Shown: one piece after another, positions 1-8,592 of the stretch
Position numbering within the stretch: the first letter of the stretch is position 1
Layout: each line of letters opens with the position of its first letter
DNA from: Allobosea sp.
Lineage (GTDB): Bacteria; Pseudomonadota; Alphaproteobacteria; Rhizobiales; Beijerinckiaceae
NCBI RefSeq assembly: GCF_030694325.1
Contig: NZ_JAUXYO010000147.1
Location: 1-34,577, forward strand
Reading direction: 5' to 3'
DNA: 34,577 nt
Program-made: the position numbers and the translations under genes
Notes under the pieces: model-generated
The model's input: only the letters and a program-made list of their open reading frames with translations
Told to the model about the DNA's origin: nothing
The model's database searches: none

Positions 1-40
1 GCGGGCGTCGAGCCCGATTGCGAGACGGCCGGTCTTCGCG

Positions 41-76
41 CGCCGTGGCTCGGGATGGCCGTCCCGGGCCACGGCG
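41..76. repeat. strong intergenic hairpin (15-bp arms, one G/T wobble)
   Basis: CGCCGTGGCTCGGGA-TGGCCG-TCCCGGGCCACGGCG: the arms are reverse complements except at one position; no T-tract on either side. Confidence 0.7.
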
Positions 77-120
77 TTCCCTCCCGGGAACCAACACCAC
101 TCTGACACATCGCCAAGAGA

Positions 121-203
121 CAATTGCGAGCGCAGCGAAGCAATCCAGAGGCCTCGCGCAATCCCACTGGATTGCTTCGTCGGCTGCGCCTCCTCGCGAT
201 GAC
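121..203. repeat. REP-like palindromic repeat (ATTGCGAGCGCAGCGAAGCAATCCAG...CTGGATTGCTTCGTCGG..GCG..CTCGCGATGAC)
   Basis: Long imperfect inverted repeat in non-coding DNA at the left end; differs from the other repeat families in this window. Confidence 0.7.
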
Positions 204-213
204 GGCCAACGAC

Positions 214-957
214 TCACAGTTTCGGCCCGCCGCTCTCGCGGTCCATCCAGTCGACCCGGGCCAGCGCTTCGACCAGGCTGCGGCGCTCGGTGCCGGCCTG
301 GGTGGTCGCGACGAGATCGCCATTGGGCTCGATGCCGTGGCGGGTGCCGACGACCTTGTCGAGCCGGTCGAGCCAGCGCAGCGCGGCCGCCTTGGGCCCA
401 GCGCTCTGCCAGCGGGTGACGGCCAACATGAGGTGGCGGGCGAAGGCCTCGATCAGGTCGACGGCGTCGATCTCCTCGAAGCCCTCCTCGGCCATGCCGA
501 CGCCGACCTGCCCCATGGCGAAGGGCGCCATCGTGGTGGCGCGCAGCATGGCGCCGAAGACGATCCACTCCGGCACCTCGTCCTCGCCGCAGCGCTCCGG
601 CCAGGCCAGCCGGCCGCCGCCGATCAGGCCGAGATCGTAGATCAGCGCATCGGGCCAGCGGAACAGGATCGGCCGCTCGGGCGGGCTGTAGACCGCGAGT
701 GCGTCGGCCAGCGCCGTCATCGCGAGATAGTGCGCCAGCCGCGCCTCGCGCAGCGGGCTGTCGGGCTCCAGCACCACGGCGAATTCGATCACGTCGAAGC
801 GCCGGGTCCAGACCAGCGTCGCCGCGCCCGCCTCGGCCGCGATCGTGCAGGCATGGGCGAAGGCGTCGCCCGCTTCCCGCAGCGTGACGAGCGAAAATCC
901 CGGCGGCAGCACCGGCTCGCGACGCAGATCGTCCGGGCGCAGGGCACTGGCAGCCAT
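214..957 (-). CDS. biotin/lipoate A/B protein ligase family-like protein
   Basis: Minus-strand ORF; start reset to MAASALRPDD. RWPDALIYDLGLIGGGRLAWPE resembles the RWPNDL..KLAGIL region of BPL/LplA ligases but is degenerate; adjacent to FDH accessory genes. Confidence 0.65.
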   Translation of the reverse strand: MAASALRPDDLRREPVLPPGFSLVTLREAGDAFAHACTIAAEAGAATLVWTRRFDVIEFAVVLEPDSPLREARLAHYLAMTALADALAVYSPPERPILFRWPDALIYDLGLIGGGRLAWPERCGEDEVPEWIVFGAMLRATTMAPFAMGQVGVGMAEEGFEEIDAVDLIEAFARHLMLAVTRWQSAGPKAAALRWLDRLDKVVGTRHGIEPNGDLVATTQAGTERRSLVEALARVDWMDRESGGPKL

Positions 958-1090
958 ATCCGACCATCCTCCTGGAGCCTGCGACGAAACACGCCGGCTT
1001 CGTTTCTTTTGAACCGCTCCAATTCCATATAAGCACGGATGATCGCAAGAGAGGCGACACAACGCCGCCGGCCCGAGGATGAAGCCTGCC

Positions 1091-3130
1091 ATGCAAGACA
1101 CCACCCGGACGCTGATGGTGTGCTCCTGCGAGGACACGATGCCGCTCGATGCGGCAGCGCTCTCCCGTGGCTGCAAGGGCGCCGACATCCGGACCGCGCG
1201 CCATCTCTGCCGGACGCAGACCGAGCTGTTCACGCGCGCGCTCGACGAGAGCCATTCCATCACCGTCGCCTGCACGCAGGAGGCGCCACTGTTCGAGGAA
1301 ATCGCGGCCGATCTCGACTATGCCGGGGACCTGGTCTTCGCCAATATCCGCGAAACGGGGGGATGGTCGCGCGAGGCGAAGGCTGCGGGACCCAAGATGG
1401 CGGCGCTGCTGGCGGCCGCCGCCGAGCCGATGCCGCCGATCTCCTTCACGACGCTGACCAGCAAGGGCGTCGCGCTGGTCTATGGCCGCGACGAGACGGC
1501 GCTCTCGGTCGGGCAGCGGCTGGCGGAGCATCTCGACGTCACCATCCTGATCAGCAGGCCCGGCGAGATCACGCCGCCGCGCGTCGTCGAGACGCCGGTG
1601 CTGAAGGGCACCATCGTTGCCGCCACCGGCTGGCTCGGCGCTTTCGAGCTGCGCATCGACGATTATGCCGCGCCGGCCCCCTCCTCCCGCGCTCGCCTCG
1701 TCTTCGGCGAGCCGCGCAATGGCGCCACCTCGCATTGCGACCTCGTCATCGACGTCTCGGGTGGGACGCCGCTGTTTCCGGCCGGCGAGTTGCGGGCTGG
1801 CTATCTGCGCGCCGACCCGGCGAACCCCGCCGCGATCGAAAAGCTGATTGCGGAGGCCGGCCATCTCGTCGGCGAATTCGACAAGCCGACCTATGTGCGG
1901 CTGAACGAGGATCTCTGCGCCCATTCGCGCTCGAAGAAGACCGGCTGCACGCGTTGTCTCGAGCTCTGCCCCACCGGGGCGATCACCCCCAATGGCGACC
2001 ATGTCGCGATCTCGGCCGAGATCTGCGCCGGCTGCGGCGCCTGCGCGGCCGTCTGCCCGACCGGGGCCGTGACCTATGCGCTGCCGCCGGCGGATGCGCT
2101 GCTGCGCCGGCTGCGCACGCTGCTTGCGACCTATGCCGAGGCCGGCGGGCGCGAGCCGGTCATTCTGCTGCATGACGAGGCGCATGGCGAGCCGCTGATC
2201 GATGCGCTCGCCCGCTTCGGCGAGGGGCTGCCGGCCCGCGTGCTGCCGCTGCGCGTCAACGAGATCACCCAGATCGGGCTCGATGCCTTCGCCGCAGCGC
2301 TGTCCTTCGGCGCGGCCTCCGTGCAGGTGCTCGGCCGCGCCCGCCCGAAGCACGACCTCTCTGGGCTGCAGCGCAACCTCGCCTATGCCGAGACGCTGGC
2401 CGCCGCGCTCGGCTATGGCGCCGGCAGTGCCGGGCTGATCGAGACCGACGACCCCGAGCAACTGGCGGCGGCGCTGGAGCGGGTCGCACCGGGCACGGTC
2501 TCCCCGAAGCCGGCGCGCTTCCGCCCGATGGGCGAGGGCCGGCCGCTGCTGCGCCAGACCATCGGCGAACTGCACGCGGCGGCGCCGATGCCGGTGGCCA
2601 CGGTGGCGCTGCCGCCGCGCGCGCCCTTCGGCACCGTGCATGTCGACACGGATGGCTGCACGCTCTGCCTGTCTTGTGTCTCGGCCTGCCCGGTGCAGGC
2701 GCTGTCCGATGATCCCGAGCGGCCGACGCTCGCCTTCCAGGAGGATCTCTGCGTGCAGTGCGGGCTGTGCGCCGCGACCTGCCCGGAGAAGGTCATCACG
2801 CTGGAGCCGCGCATCGATTTCGAGGCCTGGAAGGGCGGCAAGCGCGTGATCAAGCAGGAGGAGCCGTTCCACTGCATCGCCTGCGCCAAGCCTTTCGGCG
2901 TGCGCAGCACGATCGAGAAGATCACCGCCAAGCTCGAGAACAAGCACTGGATGTTTTCGGGCGACGCGGCCAAGCGCATCTCGGTTTTGAAGATGTGCGA
3001 GGATTGCCGCGTCGAGGTCGTCGTCAACGAGAGCTTCGACCCGCATCTGTCGCCGCAGCGCCCGCCGGTGCGCACGACGGAGGATTATCTGCGCGAGCGG
3101 GCGGAGCGGGGGGAAGATCCGTTGCAGTAG
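1091..3130 (+). CDS. multi-[4Fe-4S] ferredoxin-like protein, FDH/molybdoenzyme-associated
   Basis: Start MQDTTRTLMV. Four CxxCxxCxxxCP-type motifs (CTRCLELCPTG, CAGCGACAAVCPTG, CTLCLSCVSACP, CVQCGLCAATCP) and a C-terminal CIAC...CEDC pair. Confidence 0.85.
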   Translation: MQDTTRTLMVCSCEDTMPLDAAALSRGCKGADIRTARHLCRTQTELFTRALDESHSITVACTQEAPLFEEIAADLDYAGDLVFANIRETGGWSREAKAAGPKMAALLAAAAEPMPPISFTTLTSKGVALVYGRDETALSVGQRLAEHLDVTILISRPGEITPPRVVETPVLKGTIVAATGWLGAFELRIDDYAAPAPSSRARLVFGEPRNGATSHCDLVIDVSGGTPLFPAGELRAGYLRADPANPAAIEKLIAEAGHLVGEFDKPTYVRLNEDLCAHSRSKKTGCTRCLELCPTGAITPNGDHVAISAEICAGCGACAAVCPTGAVTYALPPADALLRRLRTLLATYAEAGGREPVILLHDEAHGEPLIDALARFGEGLPARVLPLRVNEITQIGLDAFAAALSFGAASVQVLGRARPKHDLSGLQRNLAYAETLAAALGYGAGSAGLIETDDPEQLAAALERVAPGTVSPKPARFRPMGEGRPLLRQTIGELHAAAPMPVATVALPPRAPFGTVHVDTDGCTLCLSCVSACPVQALSDDPERPTLAFQEDLCVQCGLCAATCPEKVITLEPRIDFEAWKGGKRVIKQEEPFHCIACAKPFGVRSTIEKITAKLENKHWMFSGDAAKRISVLKMCEDCRVEVVVNESFDPHLSPQRPPVRTTEDYLRERAERGEDPLQ

Positions 3131-3138
3131 AGATGCCT

Positions 3139-3268
3139 GTCATTCCGGGGCGCGGCACAGCCGCGAACCCGGAACCCATGACGGGGTGAGCGGCTGCTGA
3201 CCTGTGTCGGTGACCGCTCACCCGGTCGTGGGTTCCGGGGTCATCGCTGCGCGATGCCCCGGAATGAC
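3139..3268. repeat. palindromic REP-like element, family A copy 1
   Basis: GTCATTCCGGGGC...ACCCGGAACCCATGAC...GTCGTGGGTTCCGGGGT...GCCCCGGAATGAC; sits between convergent genes. Confidence 0.85.
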
Positions 3269-3275
3269 AGACGGC

Positions 3276-4550
3276 TCAGCGCGTCACCTTCTCCAGCCAG
3301 TCGACCAGCGCCTGCCGGTCTTCAGCCGAACCGATCGTCTGCTCCGGCATCTTGGTGCCGGGCGTGTAGGCGTTGGGGCCGATCTCGAAGAGCTTTGCCA
3401 CCGTCTCCTTGGTCCAGACGATGTCCATCGTCTTGAAGGCCTCGGAATAGGCGTAGCCCGGCGCGCTGGCGATGCGGCGGCCGAAGATGCCGTGCAGCGT
3501 CGGCCCGGCGCGGTTGCCGTCCGACGGCGTCAGCGTGTGGCAGGCGGCGCAGGCGCGGAAAACCTGCGCGCCACGCACACCATTGAAGGCGGCCAGCACA
3601 TCGGCCCCGGCCCGCGGCACCACCGTGCCGATATGCTCGCCGGTGACGGCGTTCCAGCGGCGCACCAGCCGGTCGGCGCCGCCCGACAGGATCTGGCGGC
3701 CATCCGGCAGGAAGGCGAGCGACCAGACCGGCAGCCCGGGCCCGACCAGCGTCGCGCGGATGCGGCGTGCGGCCCGGTCGATCAGCGCGACCTGGCCGCG
3801 CAGGCCCCCGGCCGCGAGCGTCGTGCCGTCGGACGAGAGCGCCAGTGCGATCAGCGGTGTCTCGCCGACAGTCACCTCCCCGCGCGCCTCCCCATCCGGC
3901 CCGAAAAGACGCAGCCGCCCGTCTGCCGCGGCGACGGCGATCTCGCCATCGGCGGCCACGACCACGCCGTTCAGCGGCGCGGACAGCGTGACGATCCGGG
4001 GCGCGCCGGCATCCGCCGGCCAGATTCGCAGCGTCGCGTCATAGCCGGCGGTGACGAGGCCGCCGCCAGGCAGGAAGGCGACGCCGTTGACCGGCCCCTG
4101 ATGGCCCTCGAAGGCAACCGCGGCCCCGCCCCCGCGCGCCGTGACCCGCGCCGTTCCGTCCCAGGAGGCCGAGGCGATGCGGCGGCCATCGGCCGAGACT
4201 GCAAGCGCGGCCACGGGCCCCTTATGGCCCTCGATGATTTCGGCCGGAACGGCCGCCGCGCCGCGCCAGAGCGCGATGCGCCCATCCTCGGCACCGGTGG
4301 CAAAGCCGAGGCCGGGTACCGCCGCGACCGCGTTCACCGCGCCGTCATGAAAGCGCAGCACGGCCTCCGCCGTGCCGCCCGACAGGCTCCAGAGGATGGC
4401 CGACTGGTCGAAGGAGCCGGTCATGGCACTCGCCCCGTCAGGCGCGACCGCGATGGCCCGCACCGGCCCGCCATGACCGCGAAGTTCCTGAGCGGCGGCG
4501 GGGACAGCGAGGCAGGATAGAAGGATGAGGGGCTTCAGGAGGGATCGCAT
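3276..4550 (-). CDS. WD40 repeat protein fused to a C-terminal class I cytochrome c domain, predicted periplasmic
   Basis: Signal peptide MRSLLKPLILLSCLAVPAAAQ; repeated GHxGPV..A(V/L)A......SASWDGTARV units; haem motif CAACH with distal GTKMPEQ methionine. Confidence 0.9.
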   Translation of the reverse strand: MRSLLKPLILLSCLAVPAAAQELRGHGGPVRAIAVAPDGASAMTGSFDQSAILWSLSGGTAEAVLRFHDGAVNAVAAVPGLGFATGAEDGRIALWRGAAAVPAEIIEGHKGPVAALAVSADGRRIASASWDGTARVTARGGGAAVAFEGHQGPVNGVAFLPGGGLVTAGYDATLRIWPADAGAPRIVTLSAPLNGVVVAADGEIAVAAADGRLRLFGPDGEARGEVTVGETPLIALALSSDGTTLAAGGLRGQVALIDRAARRIRATLVGPGLPVWSLAFLPDGRQILSGGADRLVRRWNAVTGEHIGTVVPRAGADVLAAFNGVRGAQVFRACAACHTLTPSDGNRAGPTLHGIFGRRIASAPGYAYSEAFKTMDIVWTKETVAKLFEIGPNAYTPGTKMPEQTIGSAEDRQALVDWLEKVTR

Positions 4551-4651
4551 CCGCCCATCATGCCGCCTCCCCGGCGCCGTGACAAAGGGGCCAGTTGCCC
4601 CGGTGCGACCGCCCAGCCTATGAAGCCCGCGCCCAGCAACCGGTTCCCGCC

Positions 4652-4882
4652 ATGACCGCCACGCCTCTCAATCTCCGCGGCCTGAAATGCCCCCTGCCGG
4701 CGCTGCGGGTCCGCAAGGCGCTGAAAGGGGCTGCTCCTGGTGCGCTGTTCCTGGTCGAATGCACCGATCCGATGGCGGCCATCGACATTCCCAACCTGAT
4801 GCGCGAAACCGGGGACACAATCGAGGAGAGCCGCAGCGACGGCGATCTGCTCGTCTTCCACATCCGCAAGGCGCCGGCCTGA
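4652..4882 (+). CDS. tusA: TusA-family sulfurtransferase
   Basis: MTATPLNLRGLKCPLPALRVRKAL: TusA/SirA Cys-Pro motif (KCPLP), about 76 aa. Confidence 0.85.
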   Translation: MTATPLNLRGLKCPLPALRVRKALKGAAPGALFLVECTDPMAAIDIPNLMRETGDTIEESRSDGDLLVFHIRKAPA

Positions 4883-4906
4883 GCCGCGCCGATAGGAGTT
4901 CTGCCC

Positions 4907-6028
4907 TTGGCCCTCACCCAAGCCGACATCCTGCGCGCGCTCGAACTGGTGAAGCTGCCGGCCAGCGGCCAGTCGCTCTCCGCCTCGGGCCGCGTCGCCG
5001 ACATCCTGATCGACGGCGGCAAGGTGATCTTCGCCATCGGTATCGACCCGACCGAAGCCGCGACCATGGAGCCGGTGCGCAAGGCGGCCGAAAGCGCGGT
5101 GTCGGGCCTGCCCGGCGTGAGCCAGGTCCTGGTTGGGCTGACCGCCGACAAAGCGCCCTCCTCGGCTGCCGCGCAGGCGCGCAGCCAGGCCCAGCGCCCG
5201 GCGCCCGGTGGCCCGACGCCGAAGGCGGCCGGCGTGCCGGGTGTGAAGCAGATCATCGCGGTCGCATCCGGCAAGGGCGGCGTCGGCAAGTCGACCACCA
5301 CCGCGAATCTCTCCGTGGCCCTGGCGACGCTCGGCCTCAAGGTCGGCGTGCTCGACGCCGACATCTACGGCCCGTCGGTGCCCAAGATCTTCGGCATCAC
5401 CGGCAAGCCGCGGCTGGTCTCCGGGCGGACGCTGGCGCCGATGGAGGCCTATGGGCTGAAGATCATGTCGATCGGCTTCCTCATCGACGAGGAAACGCCG
5501 ATGATCTGGCGCGGGCCGATGGTGATATCCGCCATCACCCAGATGCTGCGCGAGGTCGCCTGGGGCGAGCTCGACGTGCTCGTCGTCGACATGCCGCCCG
5601 GCACCGGCGACGCGCAGCTGACCATGGCACAGCAGACGCCGCTGGCCGGCGCCGTGATCGTCTCGACCCCGCAGGATCTGGCGCTGCTCGATGCGCGGCG
5701 CGGCGTCGCGATGTTCAAAAAGGTCGAGGTGCCGATCCTCGGCATCGTCGAGAACATGAGCTATTTCATCTGCCCGGAATGCGGCACGCGCTCGGACATC
5801 TTCGCCCATGGCGGGGCGCGGCATGAAGCGGAACGCCTCGGCGTGCCCTTCCTCGGCGAGGTGCCGCTGGCCATGCCGATTCGGGAGACCTCCGATTCAG
5901 GCCGGCCGATCGTGGCGAGCGACCCGGATTCGGCCCATGCCAAGGCCTATCTCGCGATCGCGCGGCAGGTCATGGCGTCGATGGCCGGAGGGGCGGCCCG
6001 TGCCGCGCCGCGCATCGTCATCGAGTGA
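4907..6028 (+). CDS. mrp: Mrp/NBP35 (ApbC) family Fe-S carrier ATPase
   Basis: TTG start; DUF59-like N-terminus; deviant Walker A ASGKGGVGKSTTTANL; DADIYGPSVP; CPECG motif. Confidence 0.93.
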   Translation: MALTQADILRALELVKLPASGQSLSASGRVADILIDGGKVIFAIGIDPTEAATMEPVRKAAESAVSGLPGVSQVLVGLTADKAPSSAAAQARSQAQRPAPGGPTPKAAGVPGVKQIIAVASGKGGVGKSTTTANLSVALATLGLKVGVLDADIYGPSVPKIFGITGKPRLVSGRTLAPMEAYGLKIMSIGFLIDEETPMIWRGPMVISAITQMLREVAWGELDVLVVDMPPGTGDAQLTMAQQTPLAGAVIVSTPQDLALLDARRGVAMFKKVEVPILGIVENMSYFICPECGTRSDIFAHGGARHEAERLGVPFLGEVPLAMPIRETSDSGRPIVASDPDSAHAKAYLAIARQVMASMAGGAARAAPRIVIE

Positions 6029-6057
6029 GCGGCGCTCGCCATCAAGACGCGCTCTCC

Positions 6058-6162
6058 GTCATCTTGGGCGACCGAAGGTCGTCCCGGGATCGATCATAGG
6101 GGACGACATCGCCTTATGATGGATCCCGGATCTGGGCCGCTGCGCGGCTTGTCCAGGATGAC
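6058..6162. repeat. palindromic REP-like element, family B copy 1
   Basis: GTCATCTTGGGCG...CGGGATCGATCATAGG...CTTATGATGGATCCCGG...CTTGTCCAGGATGAC. Confidence 0.75.
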
Positions 6163-6194
6163 GGTGTGGTTCCGCGATTGACCGAACTGATCGC

Positions 6195-6320
6195 TCAGAG
6201 CCTGACGCCGCTGGTCGAGAAGGCGACGTCGACCGGCTTCTGGAAATAGTCGTTCAGCACGAGGCTGGCGCCGAAGGCGAGGATGGCGGCGACGGCGATG
6301 GCAGCGACGAACGATTTCAT
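6195..6320 (-). CDS. 41-aa single-TM small protein
   Basis: MKSFVAAIAVAAILAFGASLVLNDYFQKPVDVAFSTSGVRL: N-terminal hydrophobic helix and short soluble tail; internal start in ORF 6195..6500. Confidence 0.6.
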   Translation of the reverse strand: MKSFVAAIAVAAILAFGASLVLNDYFQKPVDVAFSTSGVRL

Positions 6321-6396
6321 GGTCTTCCCCCGAATGGCGGCGCGGCAGCGATAAGCCGCTCTTATACAAGACAGATAGCGAAGGACAGCGGGCGCT

Positions 6397-7020
6397 TCAA
6401 GCAGTCGCGAGAGTGGCGAAAAGCCGCTCGGCCTCGTCCAGATCCTCCGGCCGGTTGGCGTTGAAGAAGGGATCGACCGGATCGACCGGCCACTCCGCAC
6501 TGGCGCAGCCGTGACGGGCGGTCCAGCGGTCGATCTTGCGCTCGCCCTCGACCGTCAGCGCCCGGCGCAGATCATCCCGCAGCGACACCGGCCAGAGCCC
6601 GATCACGGGATGCGTCCAGCCGCCCGAGGCGGCGCAGGCGAGCGGAACGTTTTCCGCTTGGCGCGCCGCATAGAGGCGGGCGACGAGATCGCGCGGGATG
6701 AAGGGCGTGTCGGCGGCGACGCTGACGAGCCATTCGCTCTCGGGCCGATGGGCGGCCATCCAGTCGAGCCCGGCGAGGATGCCGGCCAGCGGCCCGGCGA
6801 AATCCGGCACGCTGTCGGCGACCACCGGCAGGCCGCAATCGGCGAAGCGGGCGGGATCGCCATTGGCGTTGACCACGAGCCCGTCGCATTGGGGCGCCAG
6901 GCGCTCGATGACATGGGCGAGGATGGTGCGACCCGCGATGGTCCGCAGCGGCTTGTCACCGCCCCCCATGCGGCGCGCGAGGCCACCGGCGAGGAGCAGA
7001 CCGAGGGTGGGGGGGGTCAT
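6397..7020 (-). CDS. mobA: molybdenum cofactor guanylyltransferase MobA
   Basis: [18 protein letters not shown] nucleotidyltransferase signature; [19 protein letters not shown]. Confidence 0.93.
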   Translation of the reverse strand: MTPPTLGLLLAGGLARRMGGGDKPLRTIAGRTILAHVIERLAPQCDGLVVNANGDPARFADCGLPVVADSVPDFAGPLAGILAGLDWMAAHRPESEWLVSVAADTPFIPRDLVARLYAARQAENVPLACAASGGWTHPVIGLWPVSLRDDLRRALTVEGERKIDRWTARHGCASAEWPVDPVDPFFNANRPEDLDEAERLFATLATA

Positions 7021-7034
7021 TGAGCAACCACCTT

Positions 7035-7165
7035 GTCATCCCGGGGCGATCCGCAGGATCGAACCCGGAACCCACGACCGGGCGATATATGAAGAACGCG
7101 CAGTATTCCGGATTCAACCCCGTCGTGGGTTCCGGGTTCTTCGCTGCGCGAAGCCCCGGAATGAC
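7035..7165. repeat. palindromic REP-like element, family A copy 2
   Basis: GTCATCCCGGGGC...GAACCCGGAACCCACGACCGGG...CCCCGTCGTGGGTTCCGGGTTC...GCCCCGGAATGAC between fdhD and mobA, both minus strand. Confidence 0.85.
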
Positions 7166-7173
7166 AGAGGGGC

Positions 7174-8067
7174 TCAATCATCACGATCGGCCCCCTTGCG
7201 CCGGCTCCTGCCGCCCTCCTCCTCGACCGTGTCGGGGTCCTGGTCGAAGACGATGTTCTGCTCGCCGGCGAGCGCGACGAAACGCTTGCCGCGTGCGCGG
7301 CCGATCAGGGTGAGGCCTGCCTTGCGGGCCAGTTCGACGCCCCATTCGGTGAAGCCGGATCGCGAGACCAGCACGGGGATGCCCATGCGCACGGTCTTGA
7401 TCACCATTTCCGAGGTCAGGCGGCCGGTGGTGTAGAAGATCATCTTCGCGGGATCGACATCGTGCCGGAACATCCAGCCGGCGACCTTGTCGACGGCGTT
7501 ATGGCGGCCGACATCCTCCATGTAGACCAGCGGCCTGTCGGCCTCGCAGAGCACGCAGCCATGGATGGCGCCGGCCTCGAGATAGAGCGAGGGCGTGGTG
7601 TTGATCTTCTTCGTCAGCGCATAGAGCCAGCTGGTGCGGAGTTCCGCCTTGGGCAGTTCGATCTCGTCGATCGCCTCCATCAGGTCCCCAAAGGCAGTGC
7701 CCTGGGCGCAGCCGGAGGTCAGCGTCTTCTTCTTCAGCTTCTCCTCGAAATTGGTGCGCTCCGGCGTGCGAACGACGACGACCTCGAGCTCCTCGTCATA
7801 ATCGACGGCATCGACGACATCGCCGCGCCTGAGCATGTTCTGGTTCAGGAGATAGCCCAGCGCCAGCGCGTCGGGATGGTCGCCGATCGTCATCATGGTG
7901 ACGATCTCCTGCGCGTTCAGGTAGAGCGTCAACGCGCGCTCCGTGACGACGCGGGTCTCGACCCTCGCGCCCGTCTGGTCGATGCCGGAGACGGTCGCGC
8001 CCAACCGGGCGGCTTGCGGATCGGGCCGGACCAGATACTCGTCGAGGAAGCTCATATCCTGCGCCAT
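7174..8067 (-). CDS. fdhD: formate dehydrogenase accessory sulfurtransferase FdhD
   Basis: EDVGRHNAVDKVAGW, TTGRLTSEMVIK, VSRSGFTEWGVELA are FdhD signatures. Confidence 0.95.
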   Translation of the reverse strand: MAQDMSFLDEYLVRPDPQAARLGATVSGIDQTGARVETRVVTERALTLYLNAQEIVTMMTIGDHPDALALGYLLNQNMLRRGDVVDAVDYDEELEVVVVRTPERTNFEEKLKKKTLTSGCAQGTAFGDLMEAIDEIELPKAELRTSWLYALTKKINTTPSLYLEAGAIHGCVLCEADRPLVYMEDVGRHNAVDKVAGWMFRHDVDPAKMIFYTTGRLTSEMVIKTVRMGIPVLVSRSGFTEWGVELARKAGLTLIGRARGKRFVALAGEQNIVFDQDPDTVEEEGGRSRRKGADRDD

Positions 8068-8079
8068 CGCGCCCTCCGC

Positions 8080-8592
8080 TCAAGCGGCCAGGCGCGCGAC
8101 GCCGAGCCCCCAGGCCTCGACCGCCTCGGCCTGCGCCGGCAGTTCGGCCCAGTCTTCCCCCGCGAAATCGCGGAAGGCGGGCAGCACATCCTGCCGGACC
8201 GCGATCAGCACGGGCAGCCCGGCCATCAGCGCCGCGGCGATCTCCTGCCGCAGCCCCTGGCCGAGCATCTCCTGCCGGCCGAATTTGTTGACGATGACGA
8301 GATCCGTCTCGCCCGCCAGAGCCGCGCCCAGAGCGCCGCCCGCTGCGGCGAGGCCGGTCGCGTCGAGCCGGCAGCCGGTGGCACCGGCCCCGCGGTTCTC
8401 GCTGATCGGAAAGCGCGCTCCGCTGGCGAGATCCTCCAACTCCATCGCGAGACAGCCGCTCTCGCAGGCACCCTCATTGTGCTGGACGACGCCGCCGAGG
8501 CGCAGGCCCTGCGCCTTCAGGCGCGACGCGGTGTCGGCCATGAACCGGTCGATGGGGAAGCCCGACGAATAGGGAATGACGGCCAAGAGCAT
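8080..8592 (-). CDS. DUF2478-like protein (putative molybdenum-associated)
   Basis: LRLGGVVQHNE...CLAMELEDLASGARFPISENRG...DLVIVNKFGRQE; 12 bp upstream of fdhD on the same strand. Confidence 0.75.
   Translation of the reverse strand: MLLAVIPYSSGFPIDRFMADTASRLKAQGLRLGGVVQHNEGACESGCLAMELEDLASGARFPISENRGAGATGCRLDATGLAAAGGALGAALAGETDLVIVNKFGRQEMLGQGLRQEIAAALMAGLPVLIAVRQDVLPAFRDFAGEDWAELPAQAEAVEAWGLGVARLAA

Noticed and set aside
3204-4520. 438-aa plus-strand ORF opposite the WD40-cytochrome gene
   Set aside because: Low-complexity Arg/Gly/Ala/Asp-rich translation typical of antisense frames in high-GC genes; the minus strand encodes a clear signal peptide, WD40 repeats and haem motif.
4535-5824. 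429-aa minus-strand ORF opposite tusA/mrp
   Set aside because: Antisense shadow ORF rich in His/Arg/Asp/Gly with no domain signature; tusA and mrp are unambiguous on the plus strand.
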